From positions 124,001 through 188,000 of the forward strand of contig NZ_BMQJ01000008.1 of the NCBI RefSeq assembly GCF_014648055.1: DNA of 64,000 nt, in the 5' to 3' direction. Under the pieces are notes generated by a model. That model did no database searches. It saw only the letters and a program-made list of their open reading frames with translations, and had not been told where the DNA came from. Origin of the DNA: Streptosporangium pseudovulgare (GTDB lineage: Bacteria > Actinomycetota > Actinomycetes > Streptosporangiales > Streptosporangiaceae). This document shows positions 16,142 through 27,395 of this stretch, piece by piece (the stretch's first letter is position 1; each line of letters begins with the position of its first letter). The position numbers and the translations under genes are program-made.

Positions 16142-17023
16142 ATGACCGTTCTCGTCACCGGAGCGACCGGCCGGGTCGGCAGCAGGTTCGTCCCCCGGCT
16201 GCTCCAGCGGACCGGAGCCGTCCGCGTGCTGGTCCGCGACGCCGTACGGGCCGAGCCGCTCGCCAGGCTCGGCGCCGAGGTGGTCGTCGGCGACTTGCGC
16301 GACACCGGCGCCCTGGACGACGCGCTCAAGGGCGCCGAGGCGGTCGTCCACCTCGGCGCGGCCTTCCGCGGCGTCTCCGACGAGGAGGCCGTCGCGGTCA
16401 ACCACACCGCCACGGTCGAGCTGGCCGCCGCCGCGCTCCGGGCCGGTGCCGGCCGGTTCGTCTACACCAGCACCAACCTCGTCTACGGCGCGGACTTCAT
16501 CCACGGAGCGGGCCCCGCCCGCGGCGCGGGCCGCGGCCGGCCCGCCGCCGAGACCGACGAGATCCACACCCCCGCGGGGGCCTACCCGCGCAGCAAGGCC
16601 GAGGCCGAGAAGATACTCGGCGAGATGCACCGGGCGGAGGGGCTGCCGCTGCGCGTCCTCCGTCTGTCCTTCGTCTACGGCGACGGCGACCCGCACCTCG
16701 CCGAGTCACTCCACTGGGCGCGCGACTGGGCCGCGCACAGGCGCCTGCACATGGTCCACCACGCCGACGTCGCCCAGGCGCTGATGCTGGCGCTCTCGGC
16801 GCGCGGTGTGGACGGCGAGACGTTCAACGTGGCCGACGACGCGCCCGTCACCGCGCTGGAGCTGCACCGGCTCAACGGCGAGCCGGTGCCGGAGGGAATG
16901 GCCGGCCGCGCGCTGGACGACCCGTGGGAGGGCATCGTCGACACCGCGAAGATCCGGCGCGAGCTGGGTTTCCGGCCGATCCACCCGAGCGTCCACACCG
17001 CCCGGGACGCCGGGGCGCTCTGA
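16142..17023 (+). CDS. NAD-dependent epimerase/dehydratase (extended SDR)
   Basis: A 293-aa extended short-chain dehydrogenase/reductase. The nucleotide loop is VLVTGATGRVGSRFV (GxxGxxG). VVHLGAAFRGVSDEE, YTSTNLVYGAD and AYPRSKAEAEK follow, the last holding the catalytic Tyr and Lys. It would act on a nucleotide sugar or similar; the substrate is unknown. The ATG follows GAGGAG. The divergent MarR gene is probably its regulator. Confidence 0.88.
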   Translation: MTVLVTGATGRVGSRFVPRLLQRTGAVRVLVRDAVRAEPLARLGAEVVVGDLRDTGALDDALKGAEAVVHLGAAFRGVSDEEAVAVNHTATVELAAAALRAGAGRFVYTSTNLVYGADFIHGAGPARGAGRGRPAAETDEIHTPAGAYPRSKAEAEKILGEMHRAEGLPLRVLRLSFVYGDGDPHLAESLHWARDWAAHRRLHMVHHADVAQALMLALSARGVDGETFNVADDAPVTALELHRLNGEPVPEGMAGRALDDPWEGIVDTAKIRRELGFRPIHPSVHTARDAGAL

Positions 17024-17044
17024 CCCGCGCCGCGGCCCGCCGCC

Positions 17045-17069
17045 CCGCCGGTCGCGTCACGGCCGGCGG
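17045..17069. terminator. Weak hairpin between convergent genes
   Basis: CCGCCGG (17045-17051) can pair with CCGGCGG (17063-17069) across an 11-nt loop in the 66-bp gap between two convergent genes. The short stem makes this tentative. Confidence 0.35.
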
Positions 17070-17089
17070 CACCGGAGAGCCGTCACCCC

Positions 17090-17860
17090 CTACCAGGAGC
17101 GGGACCGGCGGGGGACGAAGGGAGTGCGCCGCTCCGGGTCGGCGGGACGGACCGCCCTGATCCACAGATGGAACGGGACCCGCGCCCGGGAGCCGTCGGC
17201 GCGGACGGTGACCGGCTCGCGCAGGGCTTCGACGAGCAGGCCCGCCTCCTCCAGGGCCCCGGTGTAGGCGCTCAGCGGGTGGCCCCACCCGCTGAACTCC
17301 ATCCGCAGGCCGCCGCGCTCCTCGACGCTCCGGAACCGGTGACGTTCGAAGTAGGAGACGCCGGGCGCGAACGCCGCCGCCGCCCCGCCGTCGAGCACGA
17401 CTCCGGGGTTGGTGACCGGATGGGTGATCGACAGCACCAGCCTCCCGCCGGGGGCCAGCACCCGGCCCGCCTCGCGGACCGACCCGGGAAGGTCGTCGAC
17501 GTCCATCAGCGAGTTGTAGGCGATGACGAGGTCGAACTCGCCGTCGTCGAACGGCAGCGCGGCGGCGTCCGCCACGAGGTAGCGCCCGCCGCCGCCGGCC
17601 CGGTGCGCCGCCGCCACGAGCGTCGGCGACACGTCCACCCCGGTCACCCGGTGTCCCCGTTCGGCCAGCTCCCTGGTCACCCGGCCCTCGCCGCAGCCGA
17701 GGTCGAGGGTGGCGCGGCCCGGGGCGGGCACCAGTTCGAAGAACGCGGAACGGTAGCGCCAGTAGGAGTCGAAACCGGGCTCGCGTGCCCAGGCGATCCA
17801 GTTGCGCGCCTGCGCCTCCCAGTCTTCGGCCGAGGAACGGTCGGTCAGCTGGTCGCTCAT
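17090..17860 (-). CDS. Class I SAM-dependent methyltransferase
   Basis: A 256-aa methyltransferase. Motif I is ATLDLGCGEGRVTRELAERG, then VTGVDVSPTLVAAAHRA, the post-I segment ADAALPFDDGEFDLVIAYN, and VLAPGGRLVLSITHP. The C-terminal half (FAPGVSYFERHRF, then MEFSGWGHPLSAYTGALEEA) matches small-molecule methyltransferases of the UbiE/Coq5-like type. The ATG at 17860 follows AAAGG. It is divergent from the MerR regulator 237 bp away and may be in its regulon. Confidence 0.87.
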   Translation of the reverse strand: MSDQLTDRSSAEDWEAQARNWIAWAREPGFDSYWRYRSAFFELVPAPGRATLDLGCGEGRVTRELAERGHRVTGVDVSPTLVAAAHRAGGGGRYLVADAAALPFDDGEFDLVIAYNSLMDVDDLPGSVREAGRVLAPGGRLVLSITHPVTNPGVVLDGGAAAAFAPGVSYFERHRFRSVEERGGLRMEFSGWGHPLSAYTGALEEAGLLVEALREPVTVRADGSRARVPFHLWIRAVRPADPERRTPFVPRRSRSW

Positions 17861-18060
17861 CGAGGAACCTTTCAGACGTCCGGCGGACACACCAGGTGAA
17901 GGCTGACCCATCACGGCGGAGAGATCAAGGGCTGGACCGGGGGGCCGCGTCGATGAACGCGCCAGGCCGTCGCCCGGATGCGCGCGGTCCGGTGCCCGTG
18001 CGCGGCCGTGCCGCTGCCACCGTCGGGTCTTCGGTGGTGGAATGTCCGGACGAAAACCCT

Positions 18061-18091
18061 TTGAGTCTCCAGTCGGTGGAAGGTTCAGGCT
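18061..18091 (+). promoter_or_regulatory. MerR-type promoter with 19-bp spacer
   Basis: TTGAGT (18061-18066) and CAGGCT (18086-18091) are separated by 19 bp, the stretched spacing typical of MerR-activated promoters. The spacer holds the imperfect inverted repeat CTCCAGTCGGTGGAAG (18067-18082). The MerR gene starts 7 bp further on, which implies autoregulation and a near-leaderless transcript. Confidence 0.6.
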
Positions 18092-18097
18092 GATCCC

Positions 18098-19003
18098 GTG
18101 AACGACCACGAGGAGCTGTTCACCATCGGACAGCTCGCCCGCCGTACCGGTTTGCCGGTGCGCACCATCCGATTCTGGTCCGACATCGGCGTCGTGCCGC
18201 CGACCGGCCGCTCGGCCGGGGGATACCGGCTCTACGGCGTCGAGGCGGTGGCCCGGCTGGACCTGGTGCGGACGCTCCGCGAGCTGGGGCTGGACCTGGA
18301 GACGGTCCGGTCGGTGCTGGCCCGGCAGGGCGGCGTCGCCGACATCGCCAGGGCGCACGCGGAGGCGCTGGACGCGGAGATCCGGATCCTGCGCCTGCGG
18401 CGCGCGGTGCTGCGGTCGGTCGCACGCAGAGGAAGCACGATCGAGGAGATGAGACTCATGCATGACATGGCACGGTTGTCGGCCGGGGAACGGCAGCGGG
18501 TCATCGACGAATTCGTCGACCGCGCCTTCGACGGCATCCCCGCCGACGCGCCGGGGGCGGGCATCGCGCAGGGGATGCGGCAGTTGCCGGCGGAGCTGCC
18601 GGACGACCCGACCGACGAGCAGGTGGACGCCTGGGTGGAGCTCGCCGAACTCGTCGGTGACGAGTCGTTCCAGCGCCGCGTCCGCGAGATGGCCACGGCG
18701 GGCGCGGCGGCCGACCAGCCCCCGTCCTACGACTTCGCGCTGGTGACGGAGCACGCGGGCGCCGCCGTGGAGGCGGGGGTGGACCCCGCCTCGGCCGAGG
18801 GCCTGGCCGTCCTGGAGCGGATCGTCGGCGCGGACGTGCCCGCGGCGGAGCGGGTCCGGATGGCCGAGACGGTGGAGCTGTTCAGCGACCGGCGGGTGGA
18901 GCGGTACTGGGAGCTGATGGGCGTCCTCAACGACCGTCCGCCGGTCCCGCCCAGGGTCCCGGCGTTCGAGTGGTTCGCCGCGGCGCTCCGCGCCCACGCC
19001 TGA
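18098..19003 (+). CDS. MerR-family transcriptional regulator with long effector domain
   Basis: A 301-aa regulator. The N-terminal HTH is FTIGQLARRTGLPVRTIRFW, followed by the wing SDIGVVPPTGRSAGGYRLYG and the dimerisation helix ending near residue 110. The C-terminal ~190 residues are helical and acidic with no recognised ligand domain. MerR proteins of this size are common in actinomycetes. The GTG start has little room for a leader because of the promoter just upstream. Confidence 0.88.
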   Translation: MNDHEELFTIGQLARRTGLPVRTIRFWSDIGVVPPTGRSAGGYRLYGVEAVARLDLVRTLRELGLDLETVRSVLARQGGVADIARAHAEALDAEIRILRLRRAVLRSVARRGSTIEEMRLMHDMARLSAGERQRVIDEFVDRAFDGIPADAPGAGIAQGMRQLPAELPDDPTDEQVDAWVELAELVGDESFQRRVREMATAGAAADQPPSYDFALVTEHAGAAVEAGVDPASAEGLAVLERIVGADVPAAERVRMAETVELFSDRRVERYWELMGVLNDRPPVPPRVPAFEWFAAALRAHA

Positions 19004-19040
19004 CCGGAGCGGACCGCCGTACCGGGCCGAGGCGGTTTCG

Positions 19041-20354
19041 CTACCGTTCGGCCTGGAAGGCGGCCATGGGGATGGGCAGCCAGGTGGGGCGGTTGCGGGC
19101 CTCGTAACCGACCTCGTAGACCGCCTTCATCATCTCCAGCGCCCGCAGCAGGACCGCGTCCTGGGCCTGGAGGCGCCCGCCGCCCGCGGAGTATCCGGCG
19201 AGGAACGACGAGCGGTTCAGCTCGGCCCACTCCACGGCCCGCGGGTAGAGCTCCTCTGCCCGCGGGTGCCCGGCCAGCAGGTGGCGGGCGGCGTAGTCGA
19301 ACGAGCGCAGCATGCCCGCCACGTCCCGCAGCGGCGAGGACAGGGCCCGGCGCTCCTCCAGGGGCTGGCCGGGCTCGCCTTCGAAGTCGAGGACGATCCA
19401 GTCGGTCGTGGTGCGCATCACCTGACCCAGGTGGTAGTCGCCGTGGACCCGCTGGACCGGGATCTCGTAGGCGGTGTCGGCGACCCGCTGGTAGGCCTCC
19501 TGGACCACGTGGGCGTGGCGGCCCAGCTCGGGCACCTCCTCGACCATCTGGGTCAGGCGGCGGCGCTGGTCCTCGATGAGCTGCTTGACCTCGTGGGCCT
19601 CCATCACCGAGGTCGGGAAGGTCGCGGCCAGCTCGCTGTGGACCTCGGCGGTGGCCACGCCGAGGCGGTAGGACTCGGAGCTGAAGTCGCCGCCCGCCTC
19701 CGAGGCGGAGGGGGTGAGGCTGGCGTAGAGGTCGCGGACGCTGGCCAGCGCCAGGGCCCAGCCGTCGTTGGCGGTCGACAGGAACTCCTGCGTGATCGCC
19801 AGCGTGGTCGGCACGCCGTCCAGGTCGGTCTCGATCCAGCCGTACGGCCGCGCGATGTGCCGGGCGTCGCGGGCGGCCAGGGCGCGGACGATCTCCAGCT
19901 CGGGGTTGACGCCGGGGATCAGCCGGCGGAACAGCTTGCAGATGTAGGTCTCGCCGTACACCAGGGAGGTGTTGGACTGCTCGGCGCCCAGCACCAGGCT
20001 GCGCAGCGAGGTGTCGATGTCGGCGCCCGGCATGTGGCGCATGCGCAGCGGGCCGGTGTCGCGGTCCTCGGCCATCCCGTCCAGCAGGACGCAGGTGAGG
20101 TCGGCGTCGTGGGCGGCGTCGTAGTACTCCTCGCCGATCCGGGCGTGGCTGAACCGGCCGGAGGTGTCGCCGCCGGTGCCGAGCAGGAGCTGGTAGCGGT
20201 CGAGGTCGTCGCCCTGGCGGACGCGGAGGACGAGGTGACGGAGGCGGGGGGCGAGCTCGACGTCGGACTCGACGTCGAGCTCGTCTATCGGCCGCCCCTT
20301 ACCGGCGAACCATCGCTGATGCGCTATCCATCCGGCAAGGAGCTCCGTCAACAC
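19041..20354 (-). CDS. mak: Maltokinase
   Basis: A 437-aa kinase (Mak, formerly Pep2) that phosphorylates maltose to maltose-1-phosphate, the substrate of GlgE. Visible parts are LLAGWIAHQRWFAGKGR (N-terminal cap), NTSLVYGETYICKLFRRL (ATP-binding Lys), VQRVHGDYHLGQVMRT (catalytic loop) and WIVLDFEGEPGQPLEERR (Mg-binding Asp). The GTG at 20354 was chosen over upstream in-frame codons because a perfect AGGAGG precedes it, inside the end of treS, whose stop is 4 bp upstream. This indicates tight coupling within glgE-treS-mak. Confidence 0.95.
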   Translation of the reverse strand: MLTELLAGWIAHQRWFAGKGRPIDELDVESDVELAPRLRHLVLRVRQGDDLDRYQLLLGTGGDTSGRFSHARIGEEYYDAAHDADLTCVLLDGMAEDRDTGPLRMRHMPGADIDTSLRSLVLGAEQSNTSLVYGETYICKLFRRLIPGVNPELEIVRALAARDARHIARPYGWIETDLDGVPTTLAITQEFLSTANDGWALALASVRDLYASLTPSASEAGGDFSSESYRLGVATAEVHSELAATFPTSVMEAHEVKQLIEDQRRRLTQMVEEVPELGRHAHVVQEAYQRVADTAYEIPVQRVHGDYHLGQVMRTTTDWIVLDFEGEPGQPLEERRALSSPLRDVAGMLRSFDYAARHLLAGHPRAEELYPRAVEWAELNRSSFLAGYSAGGGRLQAQDAVLLRALEMMKAVYEVGYEARNRPTWLPIPMAAFQAER

Positions 20355-20358
20355 GGCC

Positions 20359-22109
<1,751 letters not shown>

Positions 22110-22113
<4 letters not shown>

Positions 22114-24233
22114 CGCTGGTTCGCCGGGGCGCGCAGAGTGAAGATGTGTGCTGGTCGGACATGAGGGTCGAGACGCACGTAGTTGTTCTGCCGCCAGTGG
22201 TACGACTCGCCCGACAGTTCGTCGTCGGCGACGAACTCGTCGTTCCAGCCGAGACCGAGGGCCGGCATGTCCAGCGACACCGTGGCCTCGTGGGTGTGGT
22301 ACGGGTCGAGATTCACAACCGTCAGCACCACGTCGCCCAGGCCGTGCCGTCGTGTGGCCGTGTCGTAGGCACCGGGCAGTCGCTTGGAGAAGCAGACCAG
22401 GTCCGGATGGTCGACGCTGTGGAACCGTAGGTTACGCAGTTCCTGGAGCGCCGGGTGAGCTCTTCGCAACAAATTGAGTTGCGTGATCAGCGGGGCGAGG
22501 CTACGGCCCTCGCGCTCGGCCTCGGCCCAATCGCGAGGTCTGTACTGATATTTCTCGCTATCGAGGTATTCCTCACTGCCCGGACGAACCGGGACATTCT
22601 CCGCAAGCTCGTAACCGGAGTAGACGCCCCAGGTCGGCATCGACATCGCCGCGAGGACCGCTCTGATGCGGAATGCCGGGACACCCCCATGCTGAAGGTA
22701 TTCGTGAAGGATGTCCGGAGTGTTGACGAAGATGTTGGGCCGCATGTAGTGCGACGTCTCGTGGGACAGCTCGGTGAGGTAGCTCTCGACCTCCTCCCGC
22801 GAGTTGCGCCACGTGAAGTAGGTGTAGGACTGCTGGAAGCCCACCTTGCCCAGCGTGCGCATCATCGCCGGCCGGGTGAACGCCTCGGCCAGGAACAGCA
22901 CGTCCGGGTCGGTGGCGTTGACGTCGGCGATCAGCCGCTCCCAGAACGCCACCGGCTTGGTGTGCGGGTTGTCCACCCGGAAGATCCGCACCCCGTGGTC
23001 CATCCACAGCCGCACCACCCGTTTCACCTCGGCGTAGATCCCCTCGGGGTCGTTGTCGAAGTTCAGCGGGTAGATGTCCTGGTACTTCTTCGGCGGGTTC
23101 TCGGCGTAGGCGATGGTGCCGTCGGCGCGGACGTTGAACCACTCCGGGTGCTCCCTGACCCACGGGTGGTCCGGCGAGCACTGCAGGGCCAGGTCGAGCG
23201 CGACCTCCATGCCCAGCTCACGGGTCTTGGCCACGAACTCGTCGAAGTCCTCGAACGTGCCGAGGTCGGGGTGGATCGCGTCGTGGCCGCCCTCCTCCGA
23301 GCCGATCGCCCACGGCGAGCCCGGGTCGTACGGCTCCGGCGTCAGCGTGTTGTTGCGCCCCTTGCGGAAGCTGTGCCCGATCGGGTGGATCGGCGGCAGG
23401 TAGACGACGTCGAAGCCCATCTTGGCGACGGCCGGCAGCCGCAGGGCCGCCGTCTTGAACGTCCCGGACTTGGGCGCGACGCCCTCCTGGACGATCGCGC
23501 CCTCCGACCGCGGGAAGAACTCGTACCACGACCCGAACAGCGCGCGCCGCCGCTCGACCCTGACCACCCGCTTGCCGGTCCGGGTCACCAGGTCGCGCAG
23601 CGGGTGCGCGCGCAGCAGCGCGGCCGTCTCCGCCGACTGGGCCGCCGCGAACCGGGCCCGCGGGTCCACCGCCTGGTCGCGCAACCGGGCCGCCACCTCC
23701 AGCAGCGCCGCGCGGTGCCCGCAGGCCGCCGCCGCGCCCGAGGAGGCCCGCACCGCCGTACGGCCGGCCGCCTTCGCGTTCCGGGCGCCCTTCGCGCCCT
23801 TCGCCGCGGAGGGGGCGGGGACGGAGGGGCAGTCGGCGGGCCGTACGGCACGGGCGGCGCGCTCGAAGAGCCGGGCGCCCTCCTCGCACATCAGCTCGGT
23901 GTCCATGTCGCGCGGGATCTTGATGCCCGCGTCGTGCAGCCAGGTCGCGATCGGGTCGCTCCACGCCTCGACGCGGAAGTGCCACTCGCCCTCGTCGGGC
24001 AGGGTCACCTCCGTCCCCCAGCGGTCGGTGCCCGGGGCCAGCTCGGCCATGGGCAGCAACCGGCCGCGGGTGCCGTCGGGGGCGGTGAGCACCACGCCGG
24101 CCGCCACCGCGTCGTGTCCCTCGCGGAACACGGTGGCGGAGATCTCGAAGGTCTCGCCCGCGGCGGCCTTGGCGGGGTAACGCCCGCACTCGACCGTCGG
24201 GTGCACGTCAAGGATGGGAATTCGTCCGATCAT
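22110..24233 (-). CDS. glgE: Alpha-1,4-glucan:maltose-1-phosphate maltosyltransferase
   Basis: A 707-aa GH13_3 enzyme that extends alpha-1,4-glucans from maltose-1-phosphate. The N-terminal domain begins [20 protein letters not shown]. The barrel contains [39 protein letters not shown] (nucleophile Asp) and [14 protein letters not shown] (acid/base Glu). An Ala/Lys-rich insertion (residues ~130-165, roughly [20 protein letters not shown]) is longer than usual in the helical insert region. It is the first gene of glgE-treS-mak, divergent from glgP. Confidence 0.97.
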
Positions 24234-24591
24234 CGCGTCTCAAGGTAGCGACGGCACACCGGTACCGCCGGAGAAGTCGGCAAGGAAAGATCTTCGTTTT
24301 TTTCAAACAACCCCGTGACCGGCACCCGGGGGCGTGACCACGCTCACGGGGGACCGGTTCCCGAGGGGGTGGAGCGGTCGGCCCCTAGATGCCTGCCCCA
24401 ATAGTCCATCTTCATACCTGTGAGGGAAAGACCGGGGAACCCTCGCTTTCCCGGGCGAGTTGGGCCGGTGAACGGCCACCCCGCGATCGACCCTTCTTTG
24501 ATGTGTTTGGGGGCGATTGATAGCGGTGAGGGGGAGACGCGTGAGTGTCGAGGTCGCCATCCGTGGCGCTGAGTAACTAGGGTCTGGCAGC
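24234..24591. other. Divergent promoter region glgE / glgP
   Basis: A 358-bp gap with the promoters of glgE (minus) and glgP (plus). TAGGGT at 24578-24583 lies 8 bp upstream of the glgP GTG, which suggests a leaderless glgP transcript. Close to glgE there is an A/T-run patch (TTCGTTTTTTTCAAACAAC, about 24293-24311). Short inverted repeats such as CGTGAcCACGcTCACG are present but I could not assign a regulator or riboswitch. Confidence 0.5.
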
Positions 24592-27174
24592 GTGAGAGCA
24601 ATCCGCAGGTTCACCGTACGCACCGTTCTTCCTCCGGAGCTGGCCTCGCTGGGCGAGCTTGTGCGCAATCTGCGCTGGTCATGGCACCCCGAGACGCTCG
24701 ACCTCTTCGCCGAGGTCGATCCGGAGGTGTGGGAGAGGGTCGGTCACGACCCGGTCGCCCTGCTCGGCGCCGTCGATCCGGCGCGGTTGCGCGAGCTCGC
24801 CGCCGACCGCCGCTTCCTGCGGCGGGTCGCCGACGCCGCGGACGACCTCCACGAGTACACGACCGCGCCCGGCTGGTACCAGACGGTCCCCGACGCCCCC
24901 CGGGCCATCGCCTATTTCTCCCCCGAGTACGGCATCGCCGCCGCGCTGCCGCAGTACTCCGGCGGCCTGGGCATCCTGGCCGGCGACCACCTCAAGGCCG
25001 CCAGCGACCTGGGCGTGCCGATCCTGGCGGTCGGCCTGCTGTACCGGCACGGCTACTTCACCCAGTCGCTGTCGCCGGAGGGCTGGCAGCTGGAGCACTA
25101 CCCCTCCCTCGACCCGGGCGGCCTGCCGCTGACCCTGCTGCGGGAGGAGGACGGCACGCCGGTGCGGATCGCGATCGGCCTGCCCGAGGGCCGCACCCTG
25201 CACGCCCAGATCTGGATCGCCCAGGTGGGCCGGGTCCCGCTGCTGCTGCTCGACTCCGACGTGGCCGAGAACGACACCGCCGCCCGCGACGTCACCGACC
25301 GCCTCTACGGCGGCGGCACCGACCACCGCCTGATGCAGGAGCTGCTGCTCGGCGTCGGCGGCGTCCGCGCCATCCGCGCCTACTGCCGGGTCACCGGCCA
25401 CCCCGAGCCGGAGGTGTTCCACACCAACGAGGGCCACGCGGGCTTCCTCGGCCTGGAGCGCATCCGCGAGCTGACCGAGAGCAGGCTCTCCTTCGACGAG
25501 GCGCTGGAGGCGGTCCGCGCCGGCACGGTCTTCACCACCCACACGCCCGTCCCCGCCGGCATCGACCGCTTCCCGGCCGAGATGATCGCCCGCCAGTTCG
25601 GCGGCGACAACGCCTGGCCCACCGTCCCGGTGGACCGCATCCTCGCGCTCGGCGCGGAGAAGGAGCCCGGCAAGTTCAACATGGCCGCGATGGGCATGCG
25701 GCTCGCCCAGCGGGTCAACGGCGTCTCCGAGCTGCACGGCGAGGTCAGCCGGGAGATGTTCCAGGACCTGTGGCCGGGCTTCGACGCCTCCGACGTACCG
25801 ATCGGGTCGATCACCAACGGCGTGCACGCGCCCACCTGGGTCGGCCGGGAGATCATGGAGCTGGCCGGCCGGGAGCTGCCCTCGCTCGTCGAGCGGGCCC
25901 AGGGCTGGGAGGGCGTCAACAAGATCTCCGACGCCGACGTCTGGGCCATCCGCGGGCGGCTGCGCGCCCGGCTGGTCGAGGCGGCCCGCGAGCGGCTGCG
26001 CCGCTCCTGGCTCGCCCGGGGCGCCTCCCGCGCCGAACTGGGCTGGATCGACGACGCCCTCGACCCGGACGTGCTGACCATCGGCTTCGCCCGCCGGGTG
26101 CCCTCCTACAAGCGGCTCACCCTGATGCTGAAGGACCCCGACCGGCTCCGCCAGCTCCTCCTCGACCCGGACAAGCCGGTCCAGATCGTGATCGCCGGCA
26201 AGGCGCACCCGGCCGACGAGGGCGGCAAGAAGCTCATCCAGCAGATCGTGAAGTTCGCCGACGCCGAGGACGTGCGGCACCGCATCGTCTTCCTGCCCGA
26301 CTACGACATGGCGCTCGGCCAGCTCATGGTCCAGGGCGCCGACGTGTGGATGAACAACCCGCTGCGCCCCCTGGAGGCGTGCGGCACCTCCGGGATGAAG
26401 GCCGCCCTGAACGGCGGGCTCAACCTGTCCATCCGCGACGGCTGGTGGGACGAGTGGTACGACGGCACCAACGGCTGGGCCATCCCCACCGCCGACGGCG
26501 TCGGCGACCCCGACCGCCGCGACGAGCTGGAGGCCGGGGCGCTGTACGACCTGGTCGAGCACGAGGTGGCCGACCGCTTCTACGACCGGGCGGCCGACGG
26601 CCTGCCGCTGCGCTGGCTGGAGATGGTCCGCCACACGCTGACCTCCCTCGGGCCCAAGGTCCTGGCCGGGCGGATGCTCCGCGACTACGTCGTGGACCTC
26701 TACACCCCGGCCGCCACGTCGGGCCGCGCGCTGCTCAAGGACGGCTACGAGCCGGCCAGGGGCTTCGCCGCCTGGAAGCTCCGCCTCGCCCAGGCGTGGC
26801 CCGGGGTGCGGGTGGAGCACGTGGAGACCTCCAACCTCGGCGACACCCCCGAGGTGGGCGCGTCGCTGGAGGTGCGCGCCACCATCGCGCTGGGCGAACT
26901 GCGCCCGGAGGACGTCCGCGTCCAGGCCGCCTACGGCCCGGTCGGGCTCCACGACGAGCTGGTACGGCCCGCGTACACGACCCTGGCCCTGGAGTCCGAC
27001 GGCGACGACGGCAGGGCCGTCTTCGCCGGGACCGTCCCGCTGGACCGCACCGGCTCGTTCGGCTACAGCGTCCGGGTCGTCCCCGACCACCCGCTCATGG
27101 ACACGCCCGCCGAGCTGGGGCTGGTCACCGTGCCGGAGGAGCCGGCGGGGATGACCAACGGCACCCTGCGCTGA
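24592..27174 (+). CDS. glgP: Alpha-glucan (glycogen) phosphorylase
   Basis: An 860-aa GT35 enzyme releasing glucose-1-phosphate from alpha-glucan. It belongs to the actinobacterial/archaeal-type clade with an N-terminal DUF3417 extension (LASLGELVRNLRWSWHPETL). The substrate domain has AYFSPEYGIAAALPQYSGGL. The PLP-binding segment is RPLEACGTSGMKAALNGGLN, where Lys carries the cofactor. A C-terminal beta-rich segment (~residues 720-860) follows. It starts with GTG. It faces away from glgE, so synthesis and breakdown are controlled from one intergenic region. Confidence 0.96.
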   Translation: MRAIRRFTVRTVLPPELASLGELVRNLRWSWHPETLDLFAEVDPEVWERVGHDPVALLGAVDPARLRELAADRRFLRRVADAADDLHEYTTAPGWYQTVPDAPRAIAYFSPEYGIAAALPQYSGGLGILAGDHLKAASDLGVPILAVGLLYRHGYFTQSLSPEGWQLEHYPSLDPGGLPLTLLREEDGTPVRIAIGLPEGRTLHAQIWIAQVGRVPLLLLDSDVAENDTAARDVTDRLYGGGTDHRLMQELLLGVGGVRAIRAYCRVTGHPEPEVFHTNEGHAGFLGLERIRELTESRLSFDEALEAVRAGTVFTTHTPVPAGIDRFPAEMIARQFGGDNAWPTVPVDRILALGAEKEPGKFNMAAMGMRLAQRVNGVSELHGEVSREMFQDLWPGFDASDVPIGSITNGVHAPTWVGREIMELAGRELPSLVERAQGWEGVNKISDADVWAIRGRLRARLVEAARERLRRSWLARGASRAELGWIDDALDPDVLTIGFARRVPSYKRLTLMLKDPDRLRQLLLDPDKPVQIVIAGKAHPADEGGKKLIQQIVKFADAEDVRHRIVFLPDYDMALGQLMVQGADVWMNNPLRPLEACGTSGMKAALNGGLNLSIRDGWWDEWYDGTNGWAIPTADGVGDPDRRDELEAGALYDLVEHEVADRFYDRAADGLPLRWLEMVRHTLTSLGPKVLAGRMLRDYVVDLYTPAATSGRALLKDGYEPARGFAAWKLRLAQAWPGVRVEHVETSNLGDTPEVGASLEVRATIALGELRPEDVRVQAAYGPVGLHDELVRPAYTTLALESDGDDGRAVFAGTVPLDRTGSFGYSVRVVPDHPLMDTPAELGLVTVPEEPAGMTNGTLR

Positions 27175-27233
27175 TCCCGGCGGCCGGGCGGGGACGGAGA
27201 AGCCGATCCCGGCGGCCGGGCGGGGACGGAGAA
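27173..27233. repeat. Perfect 29-bp direct repeat after glgP
   Basis: GATCCCGGCGGCCGGGCGGG plus ACGGAGAA-type sequence occurs at 27173-27201 and 27205-27233 (period 32). The first copy begins inside the glgP stop codon, and the second ends just before the terminator hairpin. Confidence 0.9.
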
Positions 27234-27237
27234 AAGG

Positions 27238-27278
27238 GAGGAGGGGAGCCGGGGCACACACGCCCGGCTCCCCTCCTC
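27238..27278 (+). terminator. glgP terminator
   Basis: GAGGAGGGGAGCCGGG (27238-27253) pairs perfectly with CCCGGCTCCCCTCCTC (27263-27278) around 9 nt. This 16-bp stem lies in the gap between convergent genes and may act in both directions. Confidence 0.85.
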
Positions 27279-27318
27279 TCATGTCCTCTCCGTGCCCTCC
27301 GGCGTCCCGGGGATCGGA

Positions 27319-27395
27319 CGTCCTCCGGCGCACCGGAGGTCAGGCGTCCTCGGCGTTCCGAGGGCCAGGCGTCCTCCGGCGGCCCGGGGGTCAGG
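27319..27395. repeat. Three 25-26 bp tandem repeats running into a stop codon
   Basis: Units at 27319-27344, 27345-27369 and 27370-27395 share the form CGTCCTCcGGCG...GGtCAGG with internal changes. The last unit contains the stop codon of the minus-strand peptidoglycan hydrolase gene. Confidence 0.75.

Noticed and set aside
24679-27333. An 884-codon open frame antisense to glgP
   Set aside because: It mirrors the glgP reading frame in a very GC-rich gene, has arginine/glycine/alanine-rich composition with no domain, and has no ribosome-binding site. It is a shadow.
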